Below are positions 29,415-41,390 of a stretch of 64,000 nucleotides of DNA, piece by piece. Under the pieces are notes generated by a model. It made no database searches. It saw nothing but the letters and a program-made list of their open reading frames with translations, and was not told where the DNA came from. This DNA is from Pseudorhodoferax sp. Leaf265 (lineage in GTDB: Bacteria > Pseudomonadota > Gammaproteobacteria > Burkholderiales > Burkholderiaceae_C), in NCBI RefSeq assembly GCF_001422365.1, contig NZ_LMMT01000001.1, forward strand, positions 846,820 through 910,819, read 5' to 3'. Every line of letters starts with the position of its first letter. Within the stretch, counting starts at the first letter, position 1. Position numbers and translations under genes: made by a program.

Positions 29415-29803
29415 TCAGCTGCGCGGCGTCTTGGGCTGAACGTCTTCCACGTCCTGCGTGATGGCGCCGGGCGGGCTGAAGGGCGAAGGCTCGCCCGGTG
29501 CCGCCTCCTGCGCCGCACGGCCACGCGGGCTGGTGGCCTGCTGCTGCCAGCTGCGGTAACGGCGCCAGCTGGCGGCCGGGTCCACCCCCATGCCGCCGAA
29601 CTTGAGGATGACGGGCCGGCCCGTGAGCTTGGCCCACAGCAGCCGCAGGCCGAACACCACGGCCAGCACGGCCGCCGCCAGCACGAGGCCGGCGGCCACC
29701 GCCAGCCCCGCGACCAGCAAGGCCACCTGCAACATCAGGCGTACGAGGCCCGCTACGAAATCACCCACGGCCCCATCACTCCTTTGTTGCGTGCCCGCGA
29801 TCA

Positions 29804-29804
<1 letters not shown>
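29415..29804 (-). CDS. Small membrane protein coupled to clpB
   Basis: 129 residues: one long or two adjacent hydrophobic helices (VALLVAGLAVAAGLVLAAAV, VVFGLRLLW), then a basic/polar tail ending in KTPRS. Not recognised. Its ATG (29804) overlaps the clpB TGA in the arrangement TGATG, so it is translated by coupling from clpB and is likely heat-induced with it (inference). Confidence 0.6.
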
Positions 29805-32404
<2,600 letters not shown>

Positions 32405-32429
32405 GTTCGAGTTCTCCGAATTGCAACGA

Positions 32430-32458
32430 ACATGGGGCGAGGATGCGCCCGTTTCAAG
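32430..32458 (-). promoter_or_regulatory. Sigma-32 (RpoH) heat-shock promoter of clpB
   Basis: On the minus strand CTTGAAA (32458-32452) and CCCCATGT (32437-32430) are separated by 14 bp, matching the sigma-32 consensus CTTGAA / CCCCATNT with the accepted spacing. The start codon of clpB follows 25 bp later, a short leader. Confidence 0.88.
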
Positions 32459-32464
32459 GGCAGC

Positions 32465-32486
32465 GCTGTCGGTGCGCGCCGACAGC
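32465..32486 (-). terminator. Hairpin between moaE and clpB
   Basis: GCTGTCGG / CCGACAGC perfect 8-bp stem with 6-nt loop, 11 bp past the moaE stop and just upstream of the clpB -35 element. No T-tract; it may insulate clpB from moaE read-through. Confidence 0.35.
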
Positions 32487-32496
32487 TTGATCTGGA

Positions 32497-32979
32497 TCAG
32501 GCGTTCTGCACGCTGATGCCCCAGCGCGCCAGCGCCGCGTCGTCGCTGACGCGGGCGTCGACCCAGCGGCCGCCTTCGGGCGTCTGCTCCTTCTTCCAGA
32601 ACGGGGCCTGGGTCTTGAGGTAGTCCATCAGGAACTCGCAGGCCTGGAAGGAGGCGCCGCGGTGGGCCGAGGTCACGGCCACCAGCACGATCTGGTCGGT
32701 CGGCGCGAGCGGGCCCACGCGGTGCACCACGCGCGCGCCATAGAGCGGAAAGCGTGCGAAGGCCTCGTCGACCATGGCCTCGATGGCGCGCTCGGTCATG
32801 CCGGGGTAGTGCTCCAGCTCCAGCGCCGTGACCTGGCCGGGCGCGTCCGGGTGGCGGTCGCGCACGGTGCCGACGAAGCTGCAGACGGCGCCCACGCGCG
32901 CGTCCTGTGCGCGCAGGGCGGCGATCTCCGCACCGAGGTCGAAGTCGGTGGTCTGGATGCTGACGCGGGGAAGAGACAT
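32497..32979 (-). CDS. moaE: Molybdopterin synthase large subunit MoaE
   Basis: 160 residues; with MoaD it converts cyclic pyranopterin monophosphate to molybdopterin. Landmarks: [37 protein letters not shown], and the active-site Lys pair in [16 protein letters not shown]. Start ATG 32979. Separated from moaD by a dapA-like gene on the opposite strand (see findings), which breaks the usual moaD-moaE continuity. Confidence 0.93.
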   Translation of the reverse strand: MSLPRVSIQTTDFDLGAEIAALRAQDARVGAVCSFVGTVRDRHPDAPGQVTALELEHYPGMTERAIEAMVDEAFARFPLYGARVVHRVGPLAPTDQIVLVAVTSAHRGASFQACEFLMDYLKTQAPFWKKEQTPEGGRWVDARVSDDAALARWGISVQNA

Positions 32980-33104
32980 GCGGCGATTCTCGCGCAGGCT
33001 ACACTCGCGCCCCATGTCCGCTTTCATCGCCCCCACCGCCACACCCGTGGTTGGCTGCTGCGCGAAAAAAGCGAACAAACCGCCGCTCGTCTGACCGGGG
33101 CTGC

Positions 33105-33133
33105 GGTTCCGTCGTCGGATGTGCGACGGAACC
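33105..33133. promoter_or_regulatory. 10-bp perfect hairpin in the moaE / dapA-like intergenic region
   Basis: GGTTCCGTCG (33105-33114) and its exact complement CGACGGAACC (33124-33133) with a 9-nt loop, 90 bp before the dapA-like start. No T-run follows, so it fits an operator, a leader structure, or an insertion scar better than a terminator. Confidence 0.4.
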
Positions 33134-33222
33134 CCTGGCAGCCCTCCTGCACGAGCTTCGCGCGCGCTCCCCTTCGATGGTCGACCCTGACGGTCTTGTT
33201 GTACCCATCGAAAGGAATGCTT

Positions 33223-34110
33223 GTGTCTTCTGCCTCTCCCCTGTTCTGCGGCCTGTGGATTCCGCTGGTCACCCCCTTCACGGCCGATGACCGCGTCGAC
33301 CACGCCGCGCTCGCCGCCCTGGTGCGCGGCCTGGCCGGCCTCGGTGTGGCTGGCTTCGTGGCCTGCGGCAGCACTGGCGAAGCCGCCGCGCTGACGGCCG
33401 AGGAACAGCTCGCCGTGCTGGACACCACGCTGGCCGCGGCCCAGGGCCTGCCCGTGCTGATGGGCGTGGGCGGCTACCGGCTGCCCGGTGTGCTGGCGCA
33501 ACTGGAAGCGGTCTGCACCAGGCCCGTGGCTGGCGTGCTGGTGGCGGCGCCGTTCTACATCCGGCCCTCGCAGCAGGGGTTGCTGGGCTGGTTCCGCACC
33601 CTGGCCGACACCAGCCCCGTGCCGCTGGTGCTCTACGACATCCCCTACCGCACGGGCGTGGAACTGCGGCTGGACACGCTGCTGGCGCTGGCGGCGCACC
33701 CGCGCATCCAGGGCATCAAGGACTGCGGTGGCGACGCGGGCAAGACGGCCGCGCTGATCGCCGATGGCCGGCTTGCCGTGCTGGCCGGCGAGGATGCGCA
33801 GGTGTTCGGCCACCTGGCCATGGGTGCCGCCGGCGCGATCACGGCCAGCGCGCACCGTCACACCGAACGCTTTGTGCGGCTGATCGACCTGCTGCGGGCA
33901 GGCGCCTTGGCCGAGGCACGGGCGCTCTGGCAACCGCTTCTGCCCTGGGTACAAGCGGTGTTCGCCGAGCCCAATCCCGGCCCGATCAAGGCCTTGCTGG
34001 CCGACGCCGGGGAGATGGGCGACCGCCTGCGCGCCCCGCTGACCGCGGCCTCGCCCGCCCTGCGCCAGCGCCTGCGTGCACTGGAGGACGGCCTGCTCAG
34101 CCGCCCGTGA
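33223..34110 (+). CDS. DapA/NanA-superfamily aldolase
   Basis: Class I pyruvate-dependent lyase of the dihydrodipicolinate synthase family, 295 residues. The G-S-T-G-E motif (ACGSTGEAAAL), the active-site Tyr in YDIPYRTG and the Schiff-base Lys in IQGIKDCGGD are all present. It may be a DapA paralogue or another lyase of the family. GTG 33223 is preferred: AAAGGA ends 6 bp before it, whereas ATG 33217 would abut the ribosome site. The gene faces against the moa operon and overlaps moaD by 14 bp at its end. Confidence 0.78.
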   Translation: MSSASPLFCGLWIPLVTPFTADDRVDHAALAALVRGLAGLGVAGFVACGSTGEAAALTAEEQLAVLDTTLAAAQGLPVLMGVGGYRLPGVLAQLEAVCTRPVAGVLVAAPFYIRPSQQGLLGWFRTLADTSPVPLVLYDIPYRTGVELRLDTLLALAAHPRIQGIKDCGGDAGKTAALIADGRLAVLAGEDAQVFGHLAMGAAGAITASAHRHTERFVRLIDLLRAGALAEARALWQPLLPWVQAVFAEPNPGPIKALLADAGEMGDRLRAPLTAASPALRQRLRALEDGLLSRP

Positions 34111-34348
34111 CGGGTGGGAAGAAGGCGACTTCGGCGCCTTCGTGGAGCGCGGCGGTTTCGTCCTGCATCTGCTGGTCCACGGCCACGCGCACGGCGCGGC
34201 CACGGGCCAGCAGTTCGGCGTAGGCCCCGCCGCGCGCGAGCAGTTCGTCGCGCAACGCGCCGACGGTGGCGGCCTCGGTCTGCACGGCCTCCTGGCCCAG
34301 GCCCAGGCCTTCGCGGATGGAGGCGAAATAGCGGATGGAAAGCTTCAT
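34097..34348 (-). CDS. moaD: Molybdopterin synthase sulfur carrier MoaD
   Basis: 83-residue ubiquitin-like protein that delivers sulfur to MoaE; it begins MKLSIRYFASIRE and ends in the essential Gly-Gly tail (FFPPVTGG). ATG 34348 overlaps the moeA stop (ATGA); a GTG six bases earlier is less likely. Overlaps the 3' end of the convergent dapA-like gene. Confidence 0.9.
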   Translation of the reverse strand: MKLSIRYFASIREGLGLGQEAVQTEAATVGALRDELLARGGAYAELLARGRAVRVAVDQQMQDETAALHEGAEVAFFPPVTGG

Positions 34349-35589
34349 CCCCACAAGTCCTCGAACGGCAGGAAGCGGACGGTGTCGCCGCGCGCGATGG
34401 GCTGGCCGGCGGGTGTGTCCACCAGGCCGTCACCCCAGGCGGCGGAGGTCAGCACCCCCGAACTCTGGTTGGGGAACAGCTCCAGCGCGCCATCGGCATT
34501 GCGGCGCGCGCGCAGGAACTCGCGGCGCCGGTCGGCACGCTTCCATTCGAAGGCGGCTGGCAATTGCGCGGCCGCAGGGGCGGTGCGCACCGCCCCCTGC
34601 AGCTTGAGCAGGAAGGGCCGCACCAGCATGAGGAAGGTGACCAGGCTGGACACCGGGTTGCCGGGCAGGCCGATGAAGTGGCAGGCCGCACCGCCGGCGC
34701 CGGGAATGGACCCATAGGCGAACGGCTTGCCCGGCTTGATCGCGATCTGCCAGAGCTCGAGCCGCCCGAGGGCCTGCACGGCAGGCTTGACATGGTCTTC
34801 TTCGCCGACCGAGACGCCGCCGCTGGTCAGCACCATGTCGTGGCCCTGGGCTGCGTTGCGCAGAGCCTGGACGGTGGCGTCCAGCCGGTCCGGCACGATG
34901 CCCAGGTCGCTGACCTCGCAGCCCAGGCGCAGCAGCAGCGCGCGCAGGAAGAAGCGGTTGGAGTTGTAGATCGCGCCGGGTCGCATCTGCGCGGGTGGTA
35001 CCTCGCCCGGCATCACGAGTTCGTCGCCGGTGGAGAACAGCGCCACGCGCGGGCGGCGCGCAACCGTCAGCTCCGCCAGGCCGATGCTGGCTGCCATGCC
35101 CAGCGCGGCCGGCGTGAGCCGCGTGCCGCGCGCCAGCACCGTGGTGCCCAGCGCAACGTCCTCGCCGGCACGGCGGATGGACTGGCCTGGCGCGGGCCGG
35201 TTGCGCACGCGGATGCGGCCGTCGTCCAGCAGTTCGCACTCCTCCTGCATGACCACGGCATCAGCGCCCTCGGGCACGGGTGCGCCCGTGAAGATGCGCG
35301 CGGCGCTGCCGGCGGCCAGCGCCGTGCCGGTGGCGCCGGCCGGGATGCGCTGCGACACCGGCAGCACCGTGCCCGCGGCGGGCACGTCGGCGCAGCGCAG
35401 CGCGTAGCCGTCCATGGCACTGTTGTCCAGCGGCGGCACTTGCAGGCCGGAGACCACGTCCGCCGCCAGCACGCGGCGGTCGGCGTCGAAGGTGGACACC
35501 ATCTCGGTGGCGCCAAGCGGCTCGGCATAGCCCAGCAGCTGGGCCAGGGCCTCGTCCAGGGTCTTGGGCTTGGCGGCGGGGTTGTTCAT
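34345..35589 (-). CDS. moeA: Molybdopterin molybdenumtransferase MoeA
   Basis: 414 residues; inserts molybdate into adenylated molybdopterin. Landmarks: PLDNSAMDGYALR, GAPVPEGADAVVMQEE, RVALFSTGDELV, LTSGGVSVGEEDHVK and LPGNPVSSLVTF. Start ATG 35589 overlaps the mobB stop by 4 bp. Part of the mobB-moeA-moaD cofactor block attached to the threonine operon. Confidence 0.94.
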   Translation of the reverse strand: MNNPAAKPKTLDEALAQLLGYAEPLGATEMVSTFDADRRVLAADVVSGLQVPPLDNSAMDGYALRCADVPAAGTVLPVSQRIPAGATGTALAAGSAARIFTGAPVPEGADAVVMQEECELLDDGRIRVRNRPAPGQSIRRAGEDVALGTTVLARGTRLTPAALGMAASIGLAELTVARRPRVALFSTGDELVMPGEVPPAQMRPGAIYNSNRFFLRALLLRLGCEVSDLGIVPDRLDATVQALRNAAQGHDMVLTSGGVSVGEEDHVKPAVQALGRLELWQIAIKPGKPFAYGSIPGAGGAACHFIGLPGNPVSSLVTFLMLVRPFLLKLQGAVRTAPAAAQLPAAFEWKRADRRREFLRARRNADGALELFPNQSSGVLTSAAWGDGLVDTPAGQPIARGDTVRFLPFEDLWG

Positions 35590-36119
35590 GGGGAATCGTC
35601 GGTGCGGTGGGCGAACTGCGCGGCATTGTCGGCCAGCCAACGGGCCAGTGCCGGCACGTCGTCCAGATCCAGCACCGGGCACAGGGGCGCGGGCTGGAGC
35701 GCGGCCGGCGCGTCGGTCAGCACGGCGCGGACCTGCGGATCCTCGGGGTATCGCGCGGGGCGCTGGTCGCCGGCACGGCGCAGTTCCAGCCGCGGCAGAT
35801 CCTCGTGCTTGAAGCCTTCGACGAGCACCCAGTCCACATCCTGGCGCAGTTCGGCAATCAGGCCGCGCGCGGTCGGCGCCTGCTCGGCGGCGTACTCGCG
35901 CAGCAGCGCCAGGCGGCGGTCCGAGGCGACGACCACCTCCTGTGCGCCGGCTTCGCGGTGGCGCCAGCTGTCCTTGCCCGGCGTGTCGATGTCGAAGCCG
36001 TGGTGCGCATGCTTGACGACCGAGACCGTCTCGCCGCGCGCCTTGAGCAGCGGGATCAGCCGCTCGATCAGCGTGGTCTTGCCGGCGCCGGAGTAGCCGG
36101 CAAAGCCGACGACCTTCAT
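35586..36119 (-). CDS. mobB: Molybdopterin-guanine dinucleotide biosynthesis protein MobB
   Basis: 177-residue GTP-binding adaptor with P-loop GYSGAGKTTLIERL, the VVKHAHHGFDIDTPGKDS segment and DWVLVEGFKHEDLPRLEL, all standard for MobB. Start ATG 36119 overlaps the thrC stop by 4 bp, so cofactor genes are co-translated with amino-acid genes. Confidence 0.92.
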   Translation of the reverse strand: MKVVGFAGYSGAGKTTLIERLIPLLKARGETVSVVKHAHHGFDIDTPGKDSWRHREAGAQEVVVASDRRLALLREYAAEQAPTARGLIAELRQDVDWVLVEGFKHEDLPRLELRRAGDQRPARYPEDPQVRAVLTDAPAALQPAPLCPVLDLDDVPALARWLADNAAQFAHRTDDSP

Positions 36120-37530
36120 GCGCAGTGTTCGGCGATGTAACGCTTGATGACTTGCGCGTCGGCCGGCACGCGCTGCACGCGGCGTGGCAGGTCTTCGATG
36201 CCTTCGAACCTGGCCGGCCGCTCGGGCGCGCGGCCCAGGGCTTCGACGATGGTCTCGGCGAACTTGATCGGCAGCGCCGTCTCGAGCACCACCATGGGCA
36301 CGTCCGCGCTCCGCTGTTCGCGCGCGACCTTGAGGCCGTCGGCCGTGTGCGTGTCGATCATCTGGCCGAAGCGGCTCCAGGTGTCGCGGATGGTCGCGAG
36401 GCGGTCGGCATGCGTGCTCTTGCCGCTGGCGAAGCCGAAGCGCGTGGCGGCCTGCGCGAACAGCGGGTCGGCCGACAGGTCGAAGCGGCCCGTGCGCGCC
36501 AGGCCTGCGCCGAACAGCTCGGCCGTGCGCGCGCCGTCGCGGCCCAGCAGGTCGAACACGAAGCGCTCGAAGTTGGACGCCTTGGAGATGTCCATCGAGG
36601 GGCTGGAGGTCTCGTGCGTGTCGGCGCTGCCGCGCACGCGGTAGACGCCGGTGCGGAAGAACTCGTCGAGCACGTCGTTCTCGTTCGTGGCCACGACCAG
36701 TCGGGCGATCGGCAGGCCCATCATGCGCGCGACATGGCCGGCGCAGACGTTGCCGAAATTGCCCGAGGGCACGGTGAAGCTGACCTGCTCGCCCTCGGCC
36801 TTCGTGGCCTGGAAGTAGCCCGCGAAGTAGTAGACGACCTGGGCCAGCAGCCGCGCCCAGTTGATCGAGTTGACCGTGCCGATGCGGTACTGGCGCTTGA
36901 ACGCGAGGTCGTTGGAGACGGCCTTGACGATGTCCTGGCAGTCGTCGAACACGCCATCGACCGCCAGGTTGTGGATGTTGGCGTCCTGCAGGCTGAACAT
37001 CTGGGCCTGCTGGAACGGGCTCATGCGGCCGTGCGGCGAGGTCATGAACACGCGCACACCCTTCTTGCCGCGCATGGCGTACTCGGCCGCGCTGCCCGTG
37101 TCGCCGCTGGTGGCGCCCAGGATGTTGAGCTGCTCGCCGCGCCGGCCCAGCTCGTACTCGAACAGGTTGCCGAGCAGCTGCATGGCCATGTCCTTGAAGG
37201 CCAGCGTGGGGCCGTTGGACAGGGCTTCGAGGAACATGCCGCCTTCGAGCGGGCGCAGCGGCACGATGGCCTCGGTGCCGAACACCTCGCGCGTATAGGT
37301 CTTGGCGCAGAGCGCCTTGAGGTCGGCGGCCGGGATGTCGTCGATGTAGAGCGACAGGATCTCGAAGGCCAGCTCGGCATAGGGCAGCTGGCGCCAGCGC
37401 GCCAGGGTGGCCGCGTCGACCTGCGGGTAGTGCTCGGGCAGGTACAGGCCGCCATCGGGCGCCAGGCCTTCGAGCAGGATCTCGCAGAACTGCTTGCGGT
37501 CCGGGTGGCCGCGGGTCGAAAGGTAGCGCA

Positions 37531-37531
<1 letters not shown>
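36116..37531 (-). CDS. thrC: Threonine synthase
   Basis: 471-residue PLP enzyme making threonine from O-phosphohomoserine. The family start MRYLSTRG, the PLP Lys in GPTLAFKDMAMQ (~110), ATSGDTGSAAEYA (phosphate site) and SGNFGNVCAGHVA are visible; the length fits the long bacterial/fungal class. The ATG overlaps the hom stop as TGATG. Confidence 0.95.
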
Positions 37532-38849
<1,318 letters not shown>

Positions 38850-38853
<4 letters not shown>

Positions 38854-40109
38854 GCGAGAGCCGCTTGTGCGGTGGAGGAAGAAGAAACGGAATGGCGCTT
38901 GCGGTACTGCTCGAGGAAGGCCGCGATGCGGCCGATGGCCAGGCGCAGGTCATCCTCGTGCGGCAGGAACACGATGCGGAAATGGTCGGGCGAAGGCCAG
39001 TTGAAGCCCGTGCCCTGCACCAGCATGACCTTGGTCTCCTGCAACATCTCGAGGATGAACTGCTGGTCGTCCTGGATCGGATAGATCTTGGGGTCGAGCC
39101 GCGGGAACATGTACAGCGCGGCGCTGGGCTTGACGCAGCTCACGCCCGGGATGGCCGTGATGAGCTCGTAGGCCAGATCGCGCTGGCGGCGCAGGCGGCC
39201 GCCCTCGCGCACCAGGTCCTTGATGCTCTGGTAGCCACCCAGCGCGGTCTGGATCGCCCATTGGCCCGGCACGTTGGCGCACAGCCGCATGTTCGAGAGC
39301 ATGTTCAGGCCCTCGATGTAGTCGCGCGCGGGCTTCCTGTCGCCCGAGACCACGAGCCAGCCGGCGCGGTAGCCGCAGCTGCGGTAGCTCTTGGACAGCG
39401 AGTTGAAGGTCAGCGTCAGCACGTCGTCCGACAGGCTGGCGATGGCGGTGTGCTTGACGTCGTCGTACAGCACCTTGTCGTAGACCTCGTCGGCGAACAG
39501 CACCAGGCCGTGCTCGCGCGCGATGGCCACCAGCGCCTTGAGCAACTCGTCGGAGTACAGCGCGCCGGTCGGATTGTTCGGGTTGATGACCACGATGCCC
39601 TTGGTCTGCGGCGTGATCTTGGCGCGGATGTCGTTGAGGTCGGGCATCCAGCCATTGGCCTCGTCGCAGCGGTAGTGCACGGGCGTGCCGCCGGACAGGC
39701 TCACCGCGGCGGTCCACAGCGGGTAGTCGGGGGCGGGCAGCAGCAGTTCGTCGCCGTCGTTGAGCAGCGCGTTGGTCGCCATCACGATCAGTTCGCTGGC
39801 GCCATTGCCCAGGTAGATGTCGTCCAGCGTCACACCCTTGATGCCCTGCTTCTGGGTCTCGTGCATGACGGCCTTGCGCGCCGCGAAGATGCCTTTGCTG
39901 TCCGAGTAGCCGGCCGAGTTCGGCAGGTTGCGGATCATGTCCTGCTGGATCTCCTCGGGCGAATCGAAGCCGAACACGGCCAGGTTGCCGATGTTGAGCT
40001 TGATGATCTTCTGGCCCTCTTCCTCCATCTGGCGCGCCGCGTCCATGATGGGGCCGCGGATGTCATAGCAGACGTTGGAGAGCTTGGCGGATTTACGGAC
40101 GGTTTTCAT
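38850..40109 (-). CDS. alaA: Alanine transaminase (AlaA type)
   Basis: 419-residue class I aminotransferase making alanine from pyruvate and glutamate. It starts MKTVRKSAKLSNVCYDIRGP as AlaA proteins do; PLP-binding features are NPNNPTGALYS, FADEVYDKVLYD and the Lys in FNSLSKSYRSCGYRAG. ATG 40109 heads the six-gene overlapping operon alaA-hom-thrC-mobB-moeA-moaD, a known Burkholderiales order. The upstream 130 bp is shared with the divergent MTH938-like gene. Confidence 0.9.
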
Positions 40110-40238
40110 GGAGTCCTCTTGTGCCCCTCGTGCCTCATGCCGCCTGCGCCATGGCCCCACCGGCGTGCCTGCTGAAGCGAAAACCTATAATTTGACCACA
40201 GTTCGCGGCAGTTCCCGGCCCGCATACCTCCCCCTCCC

Positions 40239-40616
40239 ATGAAGCTGCAGCCCGACAAATCCAACGTCCAGACCATCACCGCCCTGGGGCCGGGCTGGAT
40301 CGGCGTGCAGGCCGACCGCATTGCGCACAGCGTGGTGATCGGCTCGCGCGGCCAGCGCGACGCCTGGCCGTGCCAGCGTTTCGAGGACCTCACCGCAGCG
40401 CATTTCGCCCAGTTGGCCGAGATCGATTGCGAGGTCGTGATCTTCGGCAGCGGCGAGCGGCTGCGCTTTCCGCAGGCTGCCTGGCTGCGGCCCCTCATCG
40501 CCAAGCGCATCGGCGTGGAGACCATGGACACGGCCGCCGCCTGTCGCACCTATAACATCCTGGCCCAGGAAGGCCGCGATGTGGTGGTCGCCTTGCTGCT
40601 GGAGCCTGTGGTGTGA
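40239..40616 (+). CDS. MTH938/Xcc981-like domain protein
   Basis: 125 residues of the small MTH938-like fold (family related to NDUFAF3): VVIGSRGQRDAWPCQRF and IFGSGERLRFPQAAWLRPLI, then RTYNILAQEGRDVVVALLLE. Biochemical role unknown in bacteria. A TATAAT lies at 40186-40191, 47 bp upstream, but without a recognisable -35 element. Confidence 0.8.
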   Translation: MKLQPDKSNVQTITALGPGWIGVQADRIAHSVVIGSRGQRDAWPCQRFEDLTAAHFAQLAEIDCEVVIFGSGERLRFPQAAWLRPLIAKRIGVETMDTAAACRTYNILAQEGRDVVVALLLEPVV

Positions 40617-40687
40617 CGCATGCACACCCGCACCGCGCCCCCTGTAACAAGGGAACGCGAAAAGCATTTTCAGGGTAAAATCAAGGG

Positions 40688-40716
40688 TTGCCGCGTGGGC
40701 CGCGCAGTCCTATACA
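40688..40716 (+). promoter_or_regulatory. Sigma-70 promoter of the peroxiredoxin gene
   Basis: TTGCCG (40688-40693), 17 bp, TATACA (40711-40716); the ATG follows 43 bp later. Both hexamers match 4-5 of 6 positions and spacing is ideal. No OxyR site was recognised. Confidence 0.65.
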
Positions 40717-40759
40717 CCCGCGGCTGTCGACCACTTTCCGACTCCCGAGATTCAAACAT

Positions 40760-41236
40760 ATGGCGATCGTTGTCAACAAACTCATCCCTGAATTCGAAGC
40801 CAACGCCACGGGCGGCGTGAAAGTCTCCAACACCTCCCACTTGGGCCAAGTCCTGGTGCTGTATTTCTATCCCAAGGACAACACGCCCGGTTGTACCACC
40901 GAAGCCATGCAGTTCCGGGACAAGTACAAGGACTTCGTGAAGGCCGGTGCCACGGTGTTCGGTGTCTCGCGCGACAACATGAAGTCGCACGACGAATTCA
41001 AGGCCAAGCTCGAGCTGCCCTTCGAACTCATCGCCGACACCGAAGAGAAGATGTGCCACATGTTCGGCGTGGTCAAGAACAAGATCATGTACGGCAAGAA
41101 GGTCAAGGGCATCGAGCGCAGCACCTTCCTGATCGGCGCCGATGGCACGCTGCAGCAGGAATGGCGCGGCCTCAAGGTCCCTGGCCACGTGGACGAAGTC
41201 CTGGCGGCCGTCAAGGAACTCAACACGACCGTCTGA
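40760..41236 (+). CDS. Thiol peroxiredoxin of the PrxQ/Bcp class
   Basis: 158 residues; reduces peroxides using Cys. The peroxidatic Cys is in KDNTPGCTTEAMQFRD (about residue 47). The Cys that E. coli Bcp has five residues later is Met here; another Cys at EEKMCHMFGV could be the resolving one, as in PrxQ proteins that pair helix-2 with helix-3 cysteines (family knowledge). The gene is alone between its own promoter and a strong terminator. Confidence 0.9.
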   Translation: MAIVVNKLIPEFEANATGGVKVSNTSHLGQVLVLYFYPKDNTPGCTTEAMQFRDKYKDFVKAGATVFGVSRDNMKSHDEFKAKLELPFELIADTEEKMCHMFGVVKNKIMYGKKVKGIERSTFLIGADGTLQQEWRGLKVPGHVDEVLAAVKELNTTV

Positions 41237-41324
41237 GCACTGCGGTCATCCGCGCGAAGTGCTGCCACGGGGGTCATGCATAATGGTTCCATGCCCCTAG
41301 GAGACGCTCCTCGCGCATCCCACC

Positions 41325-41356
41325 AAAAAGCCGCCCTGGCGACCGGGCGGCTTTTT
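41325..41356. terminator. Bidirectional intrinsic terminator
   Basis: A5-GCCGCCC ... GGGCGGC-T5: a 7-bp GC stem (41330-41336, 41345-41351) flanked by A5 and T5, a textbook terminator. It lies 88 bp after the peroxiredoxin stop and 35 bp before phoH, so phoH must start transcription within or after it or read through. Confidence 0.9.
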
Positions 41357-41390
41357 CGTTTTTGGTCCTTCCCAGGAAACACGACGCCCC

